A stretch of 64,000 bases of DNA, from the NCBI GenBank assembly GCA_002914805.1, contig JXTB01000036.1, positions 1,318,630 through 1,382,629 of the forward strand, in the 5' to 3' direction. The DNA comes from Parasponia andersonii. Its lineage: Eukaryota > Streptophyta > Magnoliopsida > Rosales > Cannabaceae. Every line of letters begins with the position of its first letter. The first letter of the stretch is position 1. Both the position numbers and the translations under genes were made by a program. Below the pieces are notes generated by a model. It was not told the origin of the DNA. It did not search any database and saw only the letters and a program-made list of their open reading frames with translations. Below are positions 10,997 through 22,799 of this stretch, piece after piece.

Positions 10997-11124
10997 TGAA
11001 AATAAAACTAATCATCCGCACGACAGATCTAAACCTAATAAGTAAACAGAACTGAAATCCTGAAAATAAAACTAATCATCCGCACGACAGATCTAAACCT
11101 AATAAGTAAACAGAACTGAAATCC
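10997..11124. repeat. Perfect 64-bp tandem duplication
   Basis: Two identical adjacent 64-bp units (10997-11060 and 11061-11124), each starting TGAAAATAAAACTAATCATC and ending CTGAAATCC. No mismatch is seen, so the event is recent or an assembly artefact. Confidence 0.95.
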
Positions 11125-11325
11125 ATACAGATCAAAGATCAGGGATATCAAAAATCATTCAAACGTCATATTACAACAAGGTATAAATTTGGACTTATTA
11201 AGGGGGGAAAAAAGAAGAAGGAAAAACTCCTTATCCCTAAAGCAGATCAAGGAGGAGGAGGAGGAGGAGCCGGAGAAAGAGATCAAAACACTCTTTTCTT
11301 TGGCTTATTGTGAGAGCGACGATAT

Positions 11326-11382
11326 GAATTTTTTTTAGAAATAAAGATAATGGAATTTTTTTTAGAAATAAAGATAATGGAA
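11326..11382. repeat. 27-bp tandem duplication beside a CTAGGGTTT word
   Basis: AATTTTTTTTAGAAATAAAG... is repeated with period 27, followed by AAGCTAGGGTTTTT. Read on the minus strand, AACCCTAGCTTCC resembles a plant 5' leader, but no open frame follows convincingly (11210-11320 is a GGA-rich stretch). Confidence 0.7.
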
Positions 11383-11969
11383 GCTAGGGTTTTTTTTTTT
11401 TTTTCAAAGGCCATGTTTTAATAAATCCAACCCCAAATATGATAGAAGCCCTAGGAATATAATTTTTGTCATAAAAAGACCCAGATTCAACCTATCAAAG
11501 TACCTATCGGAGGTTATTGAATCCTTACGCCTAAATTTGTGGATTTTCAACGTGTCCTAAAAGTAAAATTTTACAGTTATGCCGTAAATTTATAAAATGA
11601 TAGCAATCAACTCTAATTTATTAATGGATGTCAAATTTTGAACGAAATTGACTATTGCAGGTTGGAACTTGGATGGAAAGGAAAAAAAAAAATCCCACTA
11701 ATCCCACTTTTTTTTTTTTTTTTAAAGTTGCATGTTATAAAAAAAAAGTTGTTAACTTTCGTCAATGTATCTTAAAAGGTTAAAATAATGATATAACTAT
11801 TTGGCATGGCTTTTAAAAGCTGGTTTTGGATTGGGGAGCTATTTGGGTGAAATATTTTTTGGGTACTAAAGAAAGTTAAACTCGCGCGGTTTTTTAAGAA
11901 AGAGCTTCAAAAGAAATATGGAAGACTTCAATTAAATAAAGGGATAATATAATTAAAAAATTCTATGAC

Positions 11970-12396
11970 TTTGAGTTTTTTATCCCAAAAAAAAAAATAT
12001 CCGTGTATTTTCACTAATATCAAACAAAACTTTCTATTTGTGTTTTTCTATCAAATGAGTATCAAATCTCATTAAATCCATACGTATAGTTAAAATTATA
12101 GTTAAAATTGTTAGAGGTGAATGCTTGTAACTTTTGAAATCATATACATGAATTCAAAAAAAGAATTTTTATTTCTATTACTATTGGACTCTTAAGAGAT
12201 TACAGATCATTTTTTGGTCTAGATGGTAGTCTTCTAACTAGTGTTGTGAAATTAATAGATAATTTTGTACCTTAATTTTGACTGTATATGTAGATTTGGT
12301 GAGATTTGATTAAAAAAAACACAAATAAAAAGTTTTAATTGATATAAATGAAAAGACGTAAGTTTTTTTTTTTTTTTTTTGGCTAAAAGACTAAAT
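11970..12396. mobile_element. Foldback element with about 110-bp inverted arms (long-TIR MITE)
   Basis: The left arm (about 11971-12100) and right arm (about 12260-12396) are inverted copies. For example CTATTTGTGTTTTTCTATCA near 12040 pairs with the complement of the AAAAAACACAAATAAAAAGT region near 12315, and ATCAAATCTCATTAAATCC pairs with GGTGAGATTTGAT. Each arm has a poly-A/T run near its end. Long arms are typical of Mutator-derived MITEs. The candidate 9-bp flanks match at only 6 of 9 positions, so the class is uncertain. Confidence 0.6.
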
Positions 12397-12399
12397 GTG

Positions 12400-14620
12400 T
12401 TATGATATTATNTATATTCTAAAATTAAAATTTCAAATATATCATCTAAGCAATATACTGAAAGTTATGACTTTAACTTCTTTTCTTCTAGACAGAAATA
12501 AAAGCTATCTCAAACGAGACCATAACCTTGATTTTTGACTTTTCTGCAAAAACTAACTTAGCTTTTGATTTATGTAAATTAATATATGACATTTTAAATG
12601 TCTATAAGTATGTACTATATTCAGGTTAATTAAGTAATTTTAAGATAGAAATGCTGAATCACCCTCCTTAATGAACTAAAACGTTTTGAAAAAATAATAT
12701 ATATTATTAGAATTGTTTTATAAGTAATTTTTTTTTAGTTTTAATTCAAAAAAAACCATGAAATTAAAAACCTCGAATAATTATTATTTAAATATTTTTA
12801 ATAAAATAATGCTGTAGGGCACTTTAGGATGCCCAATACTATACAATATATTAGTTTTTATTGCAAGATAGAATCACACTTCATGTGGGATACATATAGG
12901 ACTTAATGCATTAATTATGATCATTCACTAGAAAAATGACACTTCGTGTTATGCTAAACACCTTGAGGGGCTCGTAACATAATTTTTTTTTAATAATTTA
13001 ATAAGGAGTATTTCAATCTTTTTAGTCGCTCAAATATACATTTGCAAATATATAAAATATTAGAGTATTAATTTGCAGAAATTAAAAATTAAGTAGTTTT
13101 TGCATAAAAGTAAAAAATTAATTACATTTTTGGGTCATTATCTCATGTTAAAAAATAATACTTAGTTACTTAAAACACAAGTCACATACCACTATTTTGA
13201 AGGACGTAATCAGTATTTTACAAACCATTAGTTGAGTTTTTTTATTTTTTATTTTAAAAAAAATCAAAATTTAAATAGTACAAACTTTCAATCAACTTAA
13301 CTAAATTATTCAAAATTAATTAAAATTTTTATGTGTAACGGATAGTTAGTTGATTCAAATTATTTAACAATATTTCAAAAAGAAATTTAAAAAATTATTT
13401 AACTGAACCTTCATTGTTTGTAGGGTGTTTACAGTGTTGGCACGCACTGGATGAATATGAGACTAATTTGGAGTAAATAGTGAAGTTAAATTACATACTT
13501 TTAAACATTTATCTGTGTTGAGATAGATAATCATCGAGTGATGTTATTGTGTAATTGTATCTGTAAAATATGTATCTGATGAGTGTATAACGTTAAGTAT
13601 ATGATGATTGATGAGATAGCCCACGTTTATAAATGTAGAACCTGATTGTAATTTTCTTTTAGGGACAACATTGCAACTGCATGACAAGTTCGGGGAACAT
13701 GCCAATATTCTTGAGAGAAAACATTCTTAACAACCACGTGGCATAAACATATAATTCTTCTATCAAAAAAATTGAAAAAAAAAAATTCAAAGAACGTTAG
13801 TTGACAAATAATATTAAGAATCTCGATTATCATACTAATTTTTACTCAAAAAATTATTGTACTAAACTTTTTAATACTGACGAACTATGAGGCAAGTGAA
13901 TTGTTATTCTTTAATTCGTAAAATATAATTTGTACAGAAAGATTAGTAACTTAATTACTTACACAACGATAATTCATTTGTCACGCTAGTGGGCCATAAA
14001 ATTTAGTACAATAATTGCATTTCAAGCATTGATTTTACTTGAGAACTCAAAATAGCGTTTCATTCATGTAATTTAAACACCATGAGAATGGATTTTTTTG
14101 ATCCGTTACGTTCATGGTTCCATTGCCAAATTCTATGAAGACTATCCACTATAGAGTGAGTAGTTGGAGTCAGACCTATGCCCCTATCCAACAAACATAA
14201 AAAATCAGTTCTACTTTCAATATCGGACGATTTATTTGCTTCTTTTTCTTCTCCTCTCTCTAACACGGCCTTATTTATTTGTTCTTTTCCTTTTTTAAGA
14301 AACAAAGGATAGCATTTTAACATGATACTGTTTTTGAGAGTAATAAATGAATAAGGATGTATCAAAATCTAGGACATGTTTACAATTTTTTTTTAAAAAA
14401 AAGAATAAGATGAATTAAAAAATTGAGTCATTTTTTTAAAAATTTAACTACCTATACGAAACACTACCAGAATAGTGTGCTCTAAATAGATTAAAAAACA
14501 CATAAATAAGGGGGAAAAAAAAAAACTTTACTAGTTCCTTTTCTCTTTCCGTCTATTATATATTAGTAAATATCGTCCCAAAGAAAAGTTCTTTCCAACA
14601 GGGTCAGGATCCAATAGGAT
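12400..14620. other. AT-rich intergenic DNA
   Basis: No gene is recognised. A single N lies at 12412. A 101-codon minus-strand frame at 14060-14365 shows no family motif and is not called. Confidence 0.45.
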
Positions 14621-15037
14621 ATCAAGGTTGAAAGCACCAAGCTAAGCCACCAACCACTCCGTCCTCTCTTACCCTTCTAATATCTTCTATATCCATTTTT
14701 GTTATTATTAGAAAAAATGCAAAAAAAAAAAAACTAAAAAAATAGAAAACCAACACCTTAGTGATAGGATAGCACAATGGTCTTTCTACCCAAACGCCAT
14801 CACCACCCCCCATTTTCTTTTTCTTTTTTTTTTTTTTAAAAAATCTAGTCCACATCACCTAGTCATGTCTGTCCATATCTCTTCCCATTAAAAGAAAAAC
14901 TTGAAAATTAAAAAGGATCATATATCATTAATATAATTTTTTTAAAAAAGTGGGTAGAGCATACACACAACCCACCATCAGAAAAAGAAAAAAAAAAAAC
15001 AAAAAGAAAAAAAAAAAGAAGGGTTTTGTTCTAATTA

Positions 15038-16001
15038 TTATCCTCTATGTTCCTGCAGATCTGCAAGAGAGAAACAACTTCTCATCTTGAAACTATTAAG
15101 CCTTTTTCCATGCAGCTTTGACAATCCCTCATGCCCAAAACGACACGATTCATCATCATCGTCGTCGTAGTCTTCCTCCTCTTCGTCTTGGCTTTCATGT
15201 TCTTCTTTTTCCTTGTTCTCCATTGATGAGGATTGAGCTTGGTGGTGGTGGTGGTGGTGGTGGTGGTGGTGGTGCTCTTCATCCTCATTGAGGGTCAAAA
15301 GGGGCATGGATTTTGGGTTAGCCCAGCTGTAGAACGACTTCCTTGCCCACTTGGACGCAATCAGGATTCTCCTCCTCTTGTTTAACGGGTTCTCTCTCTT
15401 CTTAAGATCCATAACCGAGCTCACATCTGATAAATTCGCAAACGACTTTGATTTTCCTGAAAAGTGGTTCGATAATCCCCTCCTGCAACACGATAATATT
15501 TCAATTAATTATTTTTTTTTTTAAAAAAAAAAATCTAATTATTCAACTAATTTTCAAGATAGATATAGAAGTAATTATAAATTTCAATAATAGATCGATT
15601 CTGATAATATAAACCTCGAATATTCAATCTCAAAGAAAAAGAAATTACTTGATCGGTAGAGACTCTTCCAGAGAGTCCAAAGAGCTCAACGATCCGACCC
15701 GCAACTTGCTCTCCACCTCGTTGTCGGCGTCCACGTCTCCACCGTGAAACGACGCGCCGCCGCCGTCATCGTCGCTGTCGTCCGGAGCGCCGATCGACGA
15801 CGAGCTATCGGAGGACACGTCCGCCCGACGAGGGTCCTTCGGGGCGCAGATCCCGGTGCTGCTGCTGGAGCCACCGCAGTCGTCCTCCTCCTTGAGGAAC
15901 AGGCAGGAGGAGGCCATCGCGTGCTTATCCTGCGCCGCTTCCGTAACGTACGCCGGCGGAGAAACCTCGATGCTGAAGGTGGGACCCACGAAGACCTCCA
16001 T
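15038..16001 (-). CDS. OXS3 (OXIDATIVE STRESS 3) family protein, two exons, 265 aa
   Basis: Exon 1 is 16001-15649 and exon 2 is 15482-15038. The intron (15648-15483) is GT-AG, with an acceptor of TTGCAG|GAGG. The splice rebuilds the family's conserved core [20 protein letters not shown] followed by [10 protein letters not shown] and ENPLNKRRR (about residues 115-160). Before the core lies the acidic Ser-rich [14 protein letters not shown] motif typical of the family; after it come an 11-His run, an acidic tract and a C-terminal [16 protein letters not shown]3 proteins are nuclear factors linked to tolerance of metals and oxidative stress. The start is the ATG at 15999-16001 (MEVFVGP), with G at +4. 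The upstream in-frame TTG at 16031 is not used. A 20-codon upstream ORF precedes it. Genes on both sides are more than 7 kb away. Confidence 0.9.
15241..15274 (-). repeat. (GGT)11 microsatellite encoding a poly-His tract
   Basis: Eleven GGT units, read as CAC/CAT-type His codons inside the OXS3-like exon 2. Such tracts usually vary in length between individuals. Confidence 0.95.
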
Positions 16002-16043
16002 CGAAATCAGTACAGCCGCCGCCGCCACCAAAAAGTTACGATT

Positions 16044-16106
16044 CTACCCTTCTCCGATCCGTCTCCGTCTTCTCTTGAGCTTCCAGATCAGGGGGCTTGC
16101 TGTCAT
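16044..16106 (-). promoter_or_regulatory. Upstream ORF (20 codons) in the OXS3-like leader
   Basis: An ATG at 16106-16104 opens a 20-codon frame ending in TAG at 16044-16046, 42 bases before the main ATG. The product would be basic, with a run of five Arg (KRRRRRIG). If the transcript starts upstream, it could limit translation of the main ORF. The ORF is seen; its function is inferred. Confidence 0.55.
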
Positions 16107-16169
16107 CAATCGGCCCCCGACGGCGATTGAACGCACGCGCGGGAGACCTAGCAAGAATATCCAGAGTTT

Positions 16170-16560
16170 TTAGAGGGGGAAAGGTTGAGGCTAACGACGG
16201 GTGCGCAGGATAAGAGGCGGAGGGGGGTGTCGGATAAGTGGTCGTCGAATAGGGACAGAGAAGATGGTAGCGACTATAACGACTGCCCGTGTCCCCTTTG
16301 AGAGAGAGAGAGAGAGCGAGCTTTAAGAGAGAGAGAGAGAAAAAACAAATATGTCTTCTTAAAACGCCCGCAATATATATATATATATATACATATATAC
16401 GACACGTGTATATTGTACATATTGAGAGAGCGTTCGGGTCGGGTGCGGACCGGGTGGTGGTTCGCCGGGAAGGGTAAGAGGAGTTGGCTCCTCCGGTTTA
16501 AGACAGCAACGCGGTTTGACACGTTCGTGATGACGTGGCGGAGACGATGACCAGCAAAAT
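16170..16560 (-). promoter_or_regulatory. Promoter region of the OXS3-like gene
   Basis: Contains GA-rich microsatellites (16301-16345), a (TA)n stretch at 16372-16390 that includes TATA-like sequence, a palindromic G-box GACACGTGTA with core 16403-16408, and TGACGTGGC at 16531-16539, a classical plant bZIP (ABRE/C-box hybrid) site. These fit a stress/ABA-responsive gene, but regulation is inferred. Confidence 0.5.
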
Positions 16561-16599
16561 CCACCATTAACTTATCCTGTTTCCTTTTATCAGATCAAA

Positions 16600-18035
16600 T
16601 CAAGGCCTTTGGACTGGTCCCCCCACCTCTTTAAGTATTTTTGTTTTTTGTTCAAATCAATTTCGGTTACCAATTTATATTTTCTTTTTATGCATGTGAT
16701 ACTTTATGGAGCAATTAGTCATTTTCCCCTTGAATTTATGGAGCAATCAGTTTATAATTTTTAAGACTGGACGTGAATGCGTGGGAGATGAGTTCGGAAT
16801 TCTAGTTAGATGAGTTTATATAAAGTTTTATAATAAAATAAATTAAAAAAATATACTTTTAATATAAAGAGGGGCTATATTTGCACCATATTTGAAATAA
16901 AGACACCTCTTCTAATTGGTAAATGACTAAATTAGACAAATTTAGAAAAATAAATAGAATCATTCTGTGCACCTCGTACTCCCAATTCCATAATAGATTC
17001 TCGGTTGATGTTGATTGTGCCAAACACCTAAATTCATTTCTTTCCTTCTAGCTTAAATCACTAATATAAGTAAACTTTTTTTTCCACATACAAACTCTCT
17101 CCCGTTGCCCTTCTTTTTGTTTGTTCTTTGTTTTCAATTTTTCTTGATTTTATTGTTTTGCTTATAGAAGAAATAAATGCAGCAACAACCAACCATTAGT
17201 TAAAATTTAAATGCAATATAAGAGAAGAAATAGATTGAGCACATAAAAGAAAGTTCAAATCCTAACATCATTTATCAATAGGATAAATATATTTTTATAC
17301 TTTGTTTTTTGACTTTCTGTTTAATTTATACTTTACGGTTTGATTATTATCAGCATCAAGTTTCAGATTTAGAATTTATAACAAATTTATACTATCTTTG
17401 TGTCAAATACTAATTTTAATTATTATGTTTACCAAAATATCCATAAAAATTATATATATATTTTTAAAGAAATCACATTTAAAACATGTATACAATTGAT
17501 AAACGGTTTTATAGTTAATATTTAATTTTTGTAAGTTTTTGTATTTCTAAATCATTTTGGGTCTTATAGAAAAATGACCAAATTTTTGATCCATTTTAAG
17601 TAAATGTACATTCTTCAAATGTTGTTATAAAATAATCTATATATTATGTGTAAAATGTAATGTATCCAATATAAAAATTTATATACTCATCACATAAACT
17701 ACAATTGGTATATAAGTATATATACCAAGTGTAAAAATATATGAATCTTGTCATTTAGTTATAAAAAGAGAAAAATGGACATTAACCAAAATCAAGTTAA
17801 ACAAGTGGACATTCACCAAAATTTTTCATTTATTTTTTAAATATTTGTTCTTTTAGCTATTTATTTTAATTATTTTTAAATTTAAATTAAGCACTAAAAT
17901 ATCTATTTTTAAAGTTTCAAAGGTATTTTAGTATATTTAGTATACTCAATAGTCAAAATTAGTGTTTGACCCAAAATATTTATAAATTTGCTACAAATTT
18001 AAAATTTGGAAATCAATGTTGAAAATAACGAAAAT

Positions 18036-18078
<43 letters not shown>

Positions 18079-18155
18079 AATAAACAGTCAAAACCCAAGA
18101 TATTAAAATATAATTAACCTTCATCAATTCCTATTTAAGTTTACATTTGAAGGTT
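16600..18155. other. AT-rich intergenic DNA with a dispersed repeat copy
   Basis: No gene is recognised. The core at 17575-17640 matches the dispersed AT-rich repeat at 8309-8390. A (TA)n tract lies at 18039-18076. Confidence 0.5.
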
Positions 18156-18270
18156 GGGTTATGTTTTGGAAAATTGGTCTGAAAAAAAAAATGAAATGTA
18201 GAAGATAGTAACAGGGTTATGTTTTGGAAAACTGGTCTGAAAAAAAAATGAAATGTAGAAGATGGTAACA
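18156..18270. repeat. 58-bp tandem duplication
   Basis: GGGTTATGTTTTGGAAAA begins at 18156 and again at 18214. The two copies differ by a few bases, including the length of an A-run. Confidence 0.92.
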
Positions 18271-18378
18271 AAAAAAGGAAAGACAAAGTTAAATGAAAAA
18301 AAAAAGAATATGAATTTGTTTTGATAGTTAAGGAACAAAGAATATAGGAGAATAATCATCATTTTTGACACATTAGTA

Positions 18379-19095
18379 TAGGGGAATTCATGGGCGATCT
18401 GGACAGTTTAAATTGTCAATCCACAAACTAATGCGAATGTACAGTTTAGTCAGTTCATCAAACTGTGCAGTTTGAATTGGTTGATTTAAATTGTCCAGAT
18501 TGTACCTACATTTTTATGCCTGGTTTGGGTAGTTTTTGCGATTTGAAAACTTACAAAATTTGAATTAATACAATATCAACTAAGCTCATATCATAATCAT
18601 ATTTCATCTAAAATATAAAGTCCAAATAAAAAACCAATCATAATATAGTTAAAAGTTACAACCAAATCAAAAGTTCTAATAAACTTAAACTTTAATTACA
18701 ATTTACAACCTAATCAAAATTGAAGGGAAAATTTAAAGTCTTTAATCTTAAACACATTATAATAACAAGGCTTAATGTCTAAAATATTATAAGTCTTAAG
18801 TAATATAGTCTTAAATGGGCTAAGGGTAGTCATTACTCAATTAGAATGAATGGACTTAAATTTTTAACTGTTAATATACATGTATTTAAGAAAAAAAATA
18901 CACATGCAAACATACTGCTCGGTTCGGTTTAAAACCGACTGAATTTGTCAAAAATCGAGAACAAAACTAGTCAAGTCAGTTTTCACATTTTTTAATCCAT
19001 AACTGGCCATTTAAGAGAAAAAACCGCATAGTTTAGTGCAGTTTAAACTGAATTGGGCAAATTCTACGAATTGACAGTTATTTTGAATACCTTTA
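18379..19095. mobile_element. Non-autonomous hAT-like element (about 717 bp)
   Basis: The left end is TAGGGGAATTCATGGGC; the right end read inward is TAAAGGTATTCAAAATAAC. Flanking octamers are CATTAGTA and CATTGGTG (6 of 8, both differences transitions), consistent with a decayed 8-bp hAT duplication. Subterminal regions carry repeated CAGTTTAAACTG/GCAGTTTGAATTGG-like words. No transposase frame is present. Confidence 0.55.
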
Positions 19096-19547
19096 CATTG
19101 GTGTGATCTATTTTTTCAGGTAAATCTAACTATTAGATTCTATAGGTAATTGATGGATAATGTTGAAGCTTTGTGTTTGGCATGAATTTATTTTCAAATA
19201 ATTCCCCTAAAATTAATTATGGTGTATATAGAAATGAGACATAGTAAAAAAAGAGAGTACAAAATAAAAATCCTTTCAAATTAAGGGTAAATATGTAATT
19301 AAATAGATATAATTTGGAAAAAGCAGATTCTATTTGTACCCTTTCTCGCATTAAAGCACCCCTTTGTCTAAATTAAAACTTGTTAATTACATATATACTT
19401 TATCTTTAAAATGACTTATTCTCGCTTGCATCTCTGTATACTTTATAATTAGTTTTTATAATTTCTTTTTGCAATAGATCTATAACCAGTTACAAAACTT
19501 CAACAAATCTTCAAGTATAAATCTCAGTTGAGTTATTTTATAAGAAA

Positions 19548-20281
19548 TAGGGATGTTAAAGGGATAAGGTGGGACTGGTTTTGTGTTTATTATCACTATT
19601 CCTGTTATAATCTTACTATATCATTTCTGCATCGTTCACTATTTAATTTGCTGTGGGGTAATTTTAGAAAATCTCCATCGGAGATTGGTTTCCCTATTGG
19701 TATATCAGGGTCTCGTTTGGAATCGTCATTTTGAATTAATTAAACAATCTTATATTTGTCCAAATCTTTTAAAAATTTAAATACATGGAAAAAAGTTTGA
19801 AATTAAGGGTAACTTTATTGAAAATTCTAATTTAACTTAAATCCATTGGAATTATAATTTGAAAAACTAAGAAATATATTCAAATGAAGTTTTAACATGT
19901 TAGAGTTGTCAAATATAAAATATTTGATACCAAAATCATATAACATATCGTTCGTTCAAAAAGTTAATACAATCTCAAGTAACTTAAATAATATTAGTAT
20001 ATGACTATATATTATTAGTTTTTTATTTGAAAAAATCTAATTGAAGTATTATATAAAAAAATACAAATTAACTTATATATAATAGGGGTTGGGTCAGTAT
20101 GAGATACTCAATCCCAAGCCCGTCCCGTCCTGCTAAATATTAAATGGGAAATCCTCATTTCGTGCTCCGCACTATTTATTACGGTGAAAACTTACCCCAT
20201 TCAGGTTAGTGCACTACACCCACCCCATTAAGGTTAGTGCACTAGAGTGCACTACTCTATTCCATGAAATTGACATCCCTA
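19548..20281. mobile_element. Non-autonomous hAT-like element (about 734 bp)
   Basis: The terminal inverted repeat is TAGGGATGTTAA on the left and TAGGGATGTCAA read from the right (11 of 12). Flanking octamers are ATAAGAAA and CTAAGAAA (7 of 8), fitting an 8-bp target duplication. The right half is GC-richer (CCCGTCCCGTCC). The short frames inside are not transposase. Confidence 0.68.
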
Positions 20282-21849
20282 CTAAGAAATAGTGATTTTA
20301 GTGTGAAATAGTGATTTTAGTGTTAAAGATGATGATAAATATTTTAAACTTTTTTCTTTTGTAAAAAAGTATTATTTTTCTTCCTTTTCTATCTCTCTCT
20401 CTCTCTCTTTCTCCCTATCTCTCTCTTTTTTTTTCTTTATGTTGTTGTGTATAATCAATATATTTGTAGATACTTTAATTTTTCCTAACCATAAATAAGA
20501 TTTAAATGGAAACTTAATAGTTTGGTTTAGATTATCTTTTTTTTTTTTTTTTCTTTTTGTTCTTTTTTTCTCAATGAACAACTTCTCCTTTCTCAGTACT
20601 ACTTCTGTTACATTTTCTATTGCCACAAGAAATTTGAGGAGGAGGGGGAAGGGGAAGAAACAAACAATGAGATATAAAGAGAGTGAGAGAGAGTGCATAT
20701 TAGAAGAAGGTGGGGGTTGTGTGAATCGCGCAAGGAAATGAAGAGAGAATGAATCGGGGAGGAGGAAGAAGAGCATTCATAAGGAAGATCAAATCGGGTG
20801 CACTAACAAATGTATTTATTTTTAAGTTGCCTAATTCAGTCATTTTATTAACCAATGGGGTACTTTTATTACAAACTGGGGTCCAAATATAGCTCCCATT
20901 AAAAAAAAAAAAGAGTATTTTTATATCACTTGGGGGTGTTGGGTGTATATATATAGCTCATTGAGTATAAATTTGCCCCTTATAGACAAAATAGTTCCTC
21001 ATTTGTCCCTTAATGTTGACATTGTTAGAAGATTATTAATAAAAAATGACCAAATAGTCATTTTAATTTTTAAAAAGTTAAATAAAAACCCTTACCTAGA
21101 TATCGATTTTTGTTGGTTGGTTATATTCACGTAGTATCAATGTCTATAGGCAACGCATTATACTCCAATTTGAAACATGTTTAGCAACACAAGTTAAACT
21201 AAGTAAACTCCTCAAATACGTGCAAGGTAATGTCTATGTAATAAACAATTTTCAAGCACAAGTTTGTGCCAAAAATCAAATACACACTAATTGAATCTTA
21301 TTGCATACGACTAATAAGTATATTATTATGTGGTAGACTATATATGTTTTCTTGTTTCGTAGGTCAAATAGTTTAAAAACCGGCTAACTATATACAGCTT
21401 ATCCTTTTTCATTTTTTAATAATATTATAATAATTTGTGCAAGCAAAATAATTTAAATAAAAATTCTTCGTTTTTTATTTTATTTTATTCATTTTTTTTT
21501 GGTGGGGGCAGCCCATGGCTGATAGTTGGAATCTATTTTTTATGCTTATCCACTTCCACTTCTTTTCTCCTGCCAATTACATCCTTTTTGTATCCTTATC
21601 CGCTTCATTCCAAATTGGGGTTTGTTCTACGTCCATATTTTCTTTTCCATTTTTTATATTTTTTTTCCCGCTTAATTGCGTAGGGCAAATTTGTTATATG
21701 CAATCCAATTAGTTTTGACAAATATCTAAATTAGAGTAGTTGCACGATATAAAATAGCTATTTGTGTTAAATATTTCAATTTTTAAGTTAATCTATCAAA
21801 ATTTGATGACATACAAAATGACAGAAAATCTGTCTCTAAATTGCAAATA
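20282..21849. other. AT-rich intergenic DNA
   Basis: Contains an 18-bp tandem repeat (GAAATAGTGATTTTAGTG, from 20287), a CT-rich stretch at 20390-20430 and a GA-rich stretch near 20680-20770. No supported gene; the 134-codon minus-strand frame at 20372-20776 is low-complexity. Confidence 0.45.
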
Positions 21850-22089
21850 NNNNNNNNNNNNNNNNNNNNNNNNNNNNNNNNNNNNNNNNNNNNNNNNNNN
21901 NNNNNNNNNNNNNNNNNNNNNNNNNNNNNNNNNNNNNNNNNNNNNNNNNNNNNNNNNNNNNNNNNNNNNNNNNNNNNNNNNNNNNNNNNNNNNNNNNNNN
22001 NNNNNNNNNNNNNNNNNNNNNNNNNNNNNNNNNNNNNNNNNNNNNNNNNNNNNNNNNNNNNNNNNNNNNNNNNNNNNNNNNNNNNNNNN
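21850..22089. other. Assembly gap, 240 N
   Basis: A run of 240 unknown bases. Frames reported across it are meaningless. Isolated single Ns also occur at 8129 and 12412. Confidence 0.99.
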
Positions 22090-22195
22090 TTTTCATATAT
22101 TTTATTATAATCATTGGATCACCATTAGATAGTAATCTAACTGCTAAAAAAAAATACTTACTCATAGGTAAAGAAAAAAAATACTTATTAGATTT

Positions 22196-22235
<40 letters not shown>

Positions 22236-22748
22236 TTATCTTCACTTGCTGATTTTTTCTTTCTGTTTTTTTTTTTTGGGAGGCAAGGTCCAATACGGCA
22301 ATAGTTTAACAACACCACTAATGGTAATTGGATAGAGCTATAGTTTTGACTTAAATTGAACGTTATCCATGCATCTACCTAGCTAAAAAGATATGCTAGG
22401 ATTCCGAATATAACACTTCCAAATTTCAATCGTCTCTACCTACCCACCAAACATAACAAGATTAGCAATATATTAAGAAAAAAAGATTTGAGGAAAAATA
22501 TAAATTGAAAAATTAATGACTAACGTGATTAGCTATTTAGCTTGTTGGTAGAGCCTACAAACATGAATTTTTATTTGAATTCTAATTTATATAATCTATT
22601 ATTTATTTGTCAATCACATCTCACCCCTTTTCTAACTTTGGAAATTACCTCCATGGAATCTCGCTCGCGAAAATTATTTCCCTTGTTATATTTGCCAATT
22701 TATTTTATACGTCAAATGACATCATGCATCAACTAAATTACCAATATA

Positions 22749-22799
<51 letters not shown>

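Noticed and set aside
12800..12975. Short GGGC...GCCC inverted words near 12830
   Set aside because: Arms of 4 bases only; expected by chance.
14060..14365. 101-codon minus-strand frame
   Set aside because: No recognisable family motif, AT-driven composition and no supporting promoter or splice context.
15744..16173. Plus-strand frames antisense to OXS3-like exon 1
   Set aside because: GC-rich shadow of the true minus-strand exon, with Arg/Ala low complexity and no motif.
20372..20776. 134-codon minus-strand frame
   Set aside because: Mostly Lys/Glu/Arg and Ser/Leu low complexity produced by CT/GA microsatellites and poly-A.
21764..22318. Long frames across the N run
   Set aside because: They exist only because 240 unknown bases contain no stop codons.
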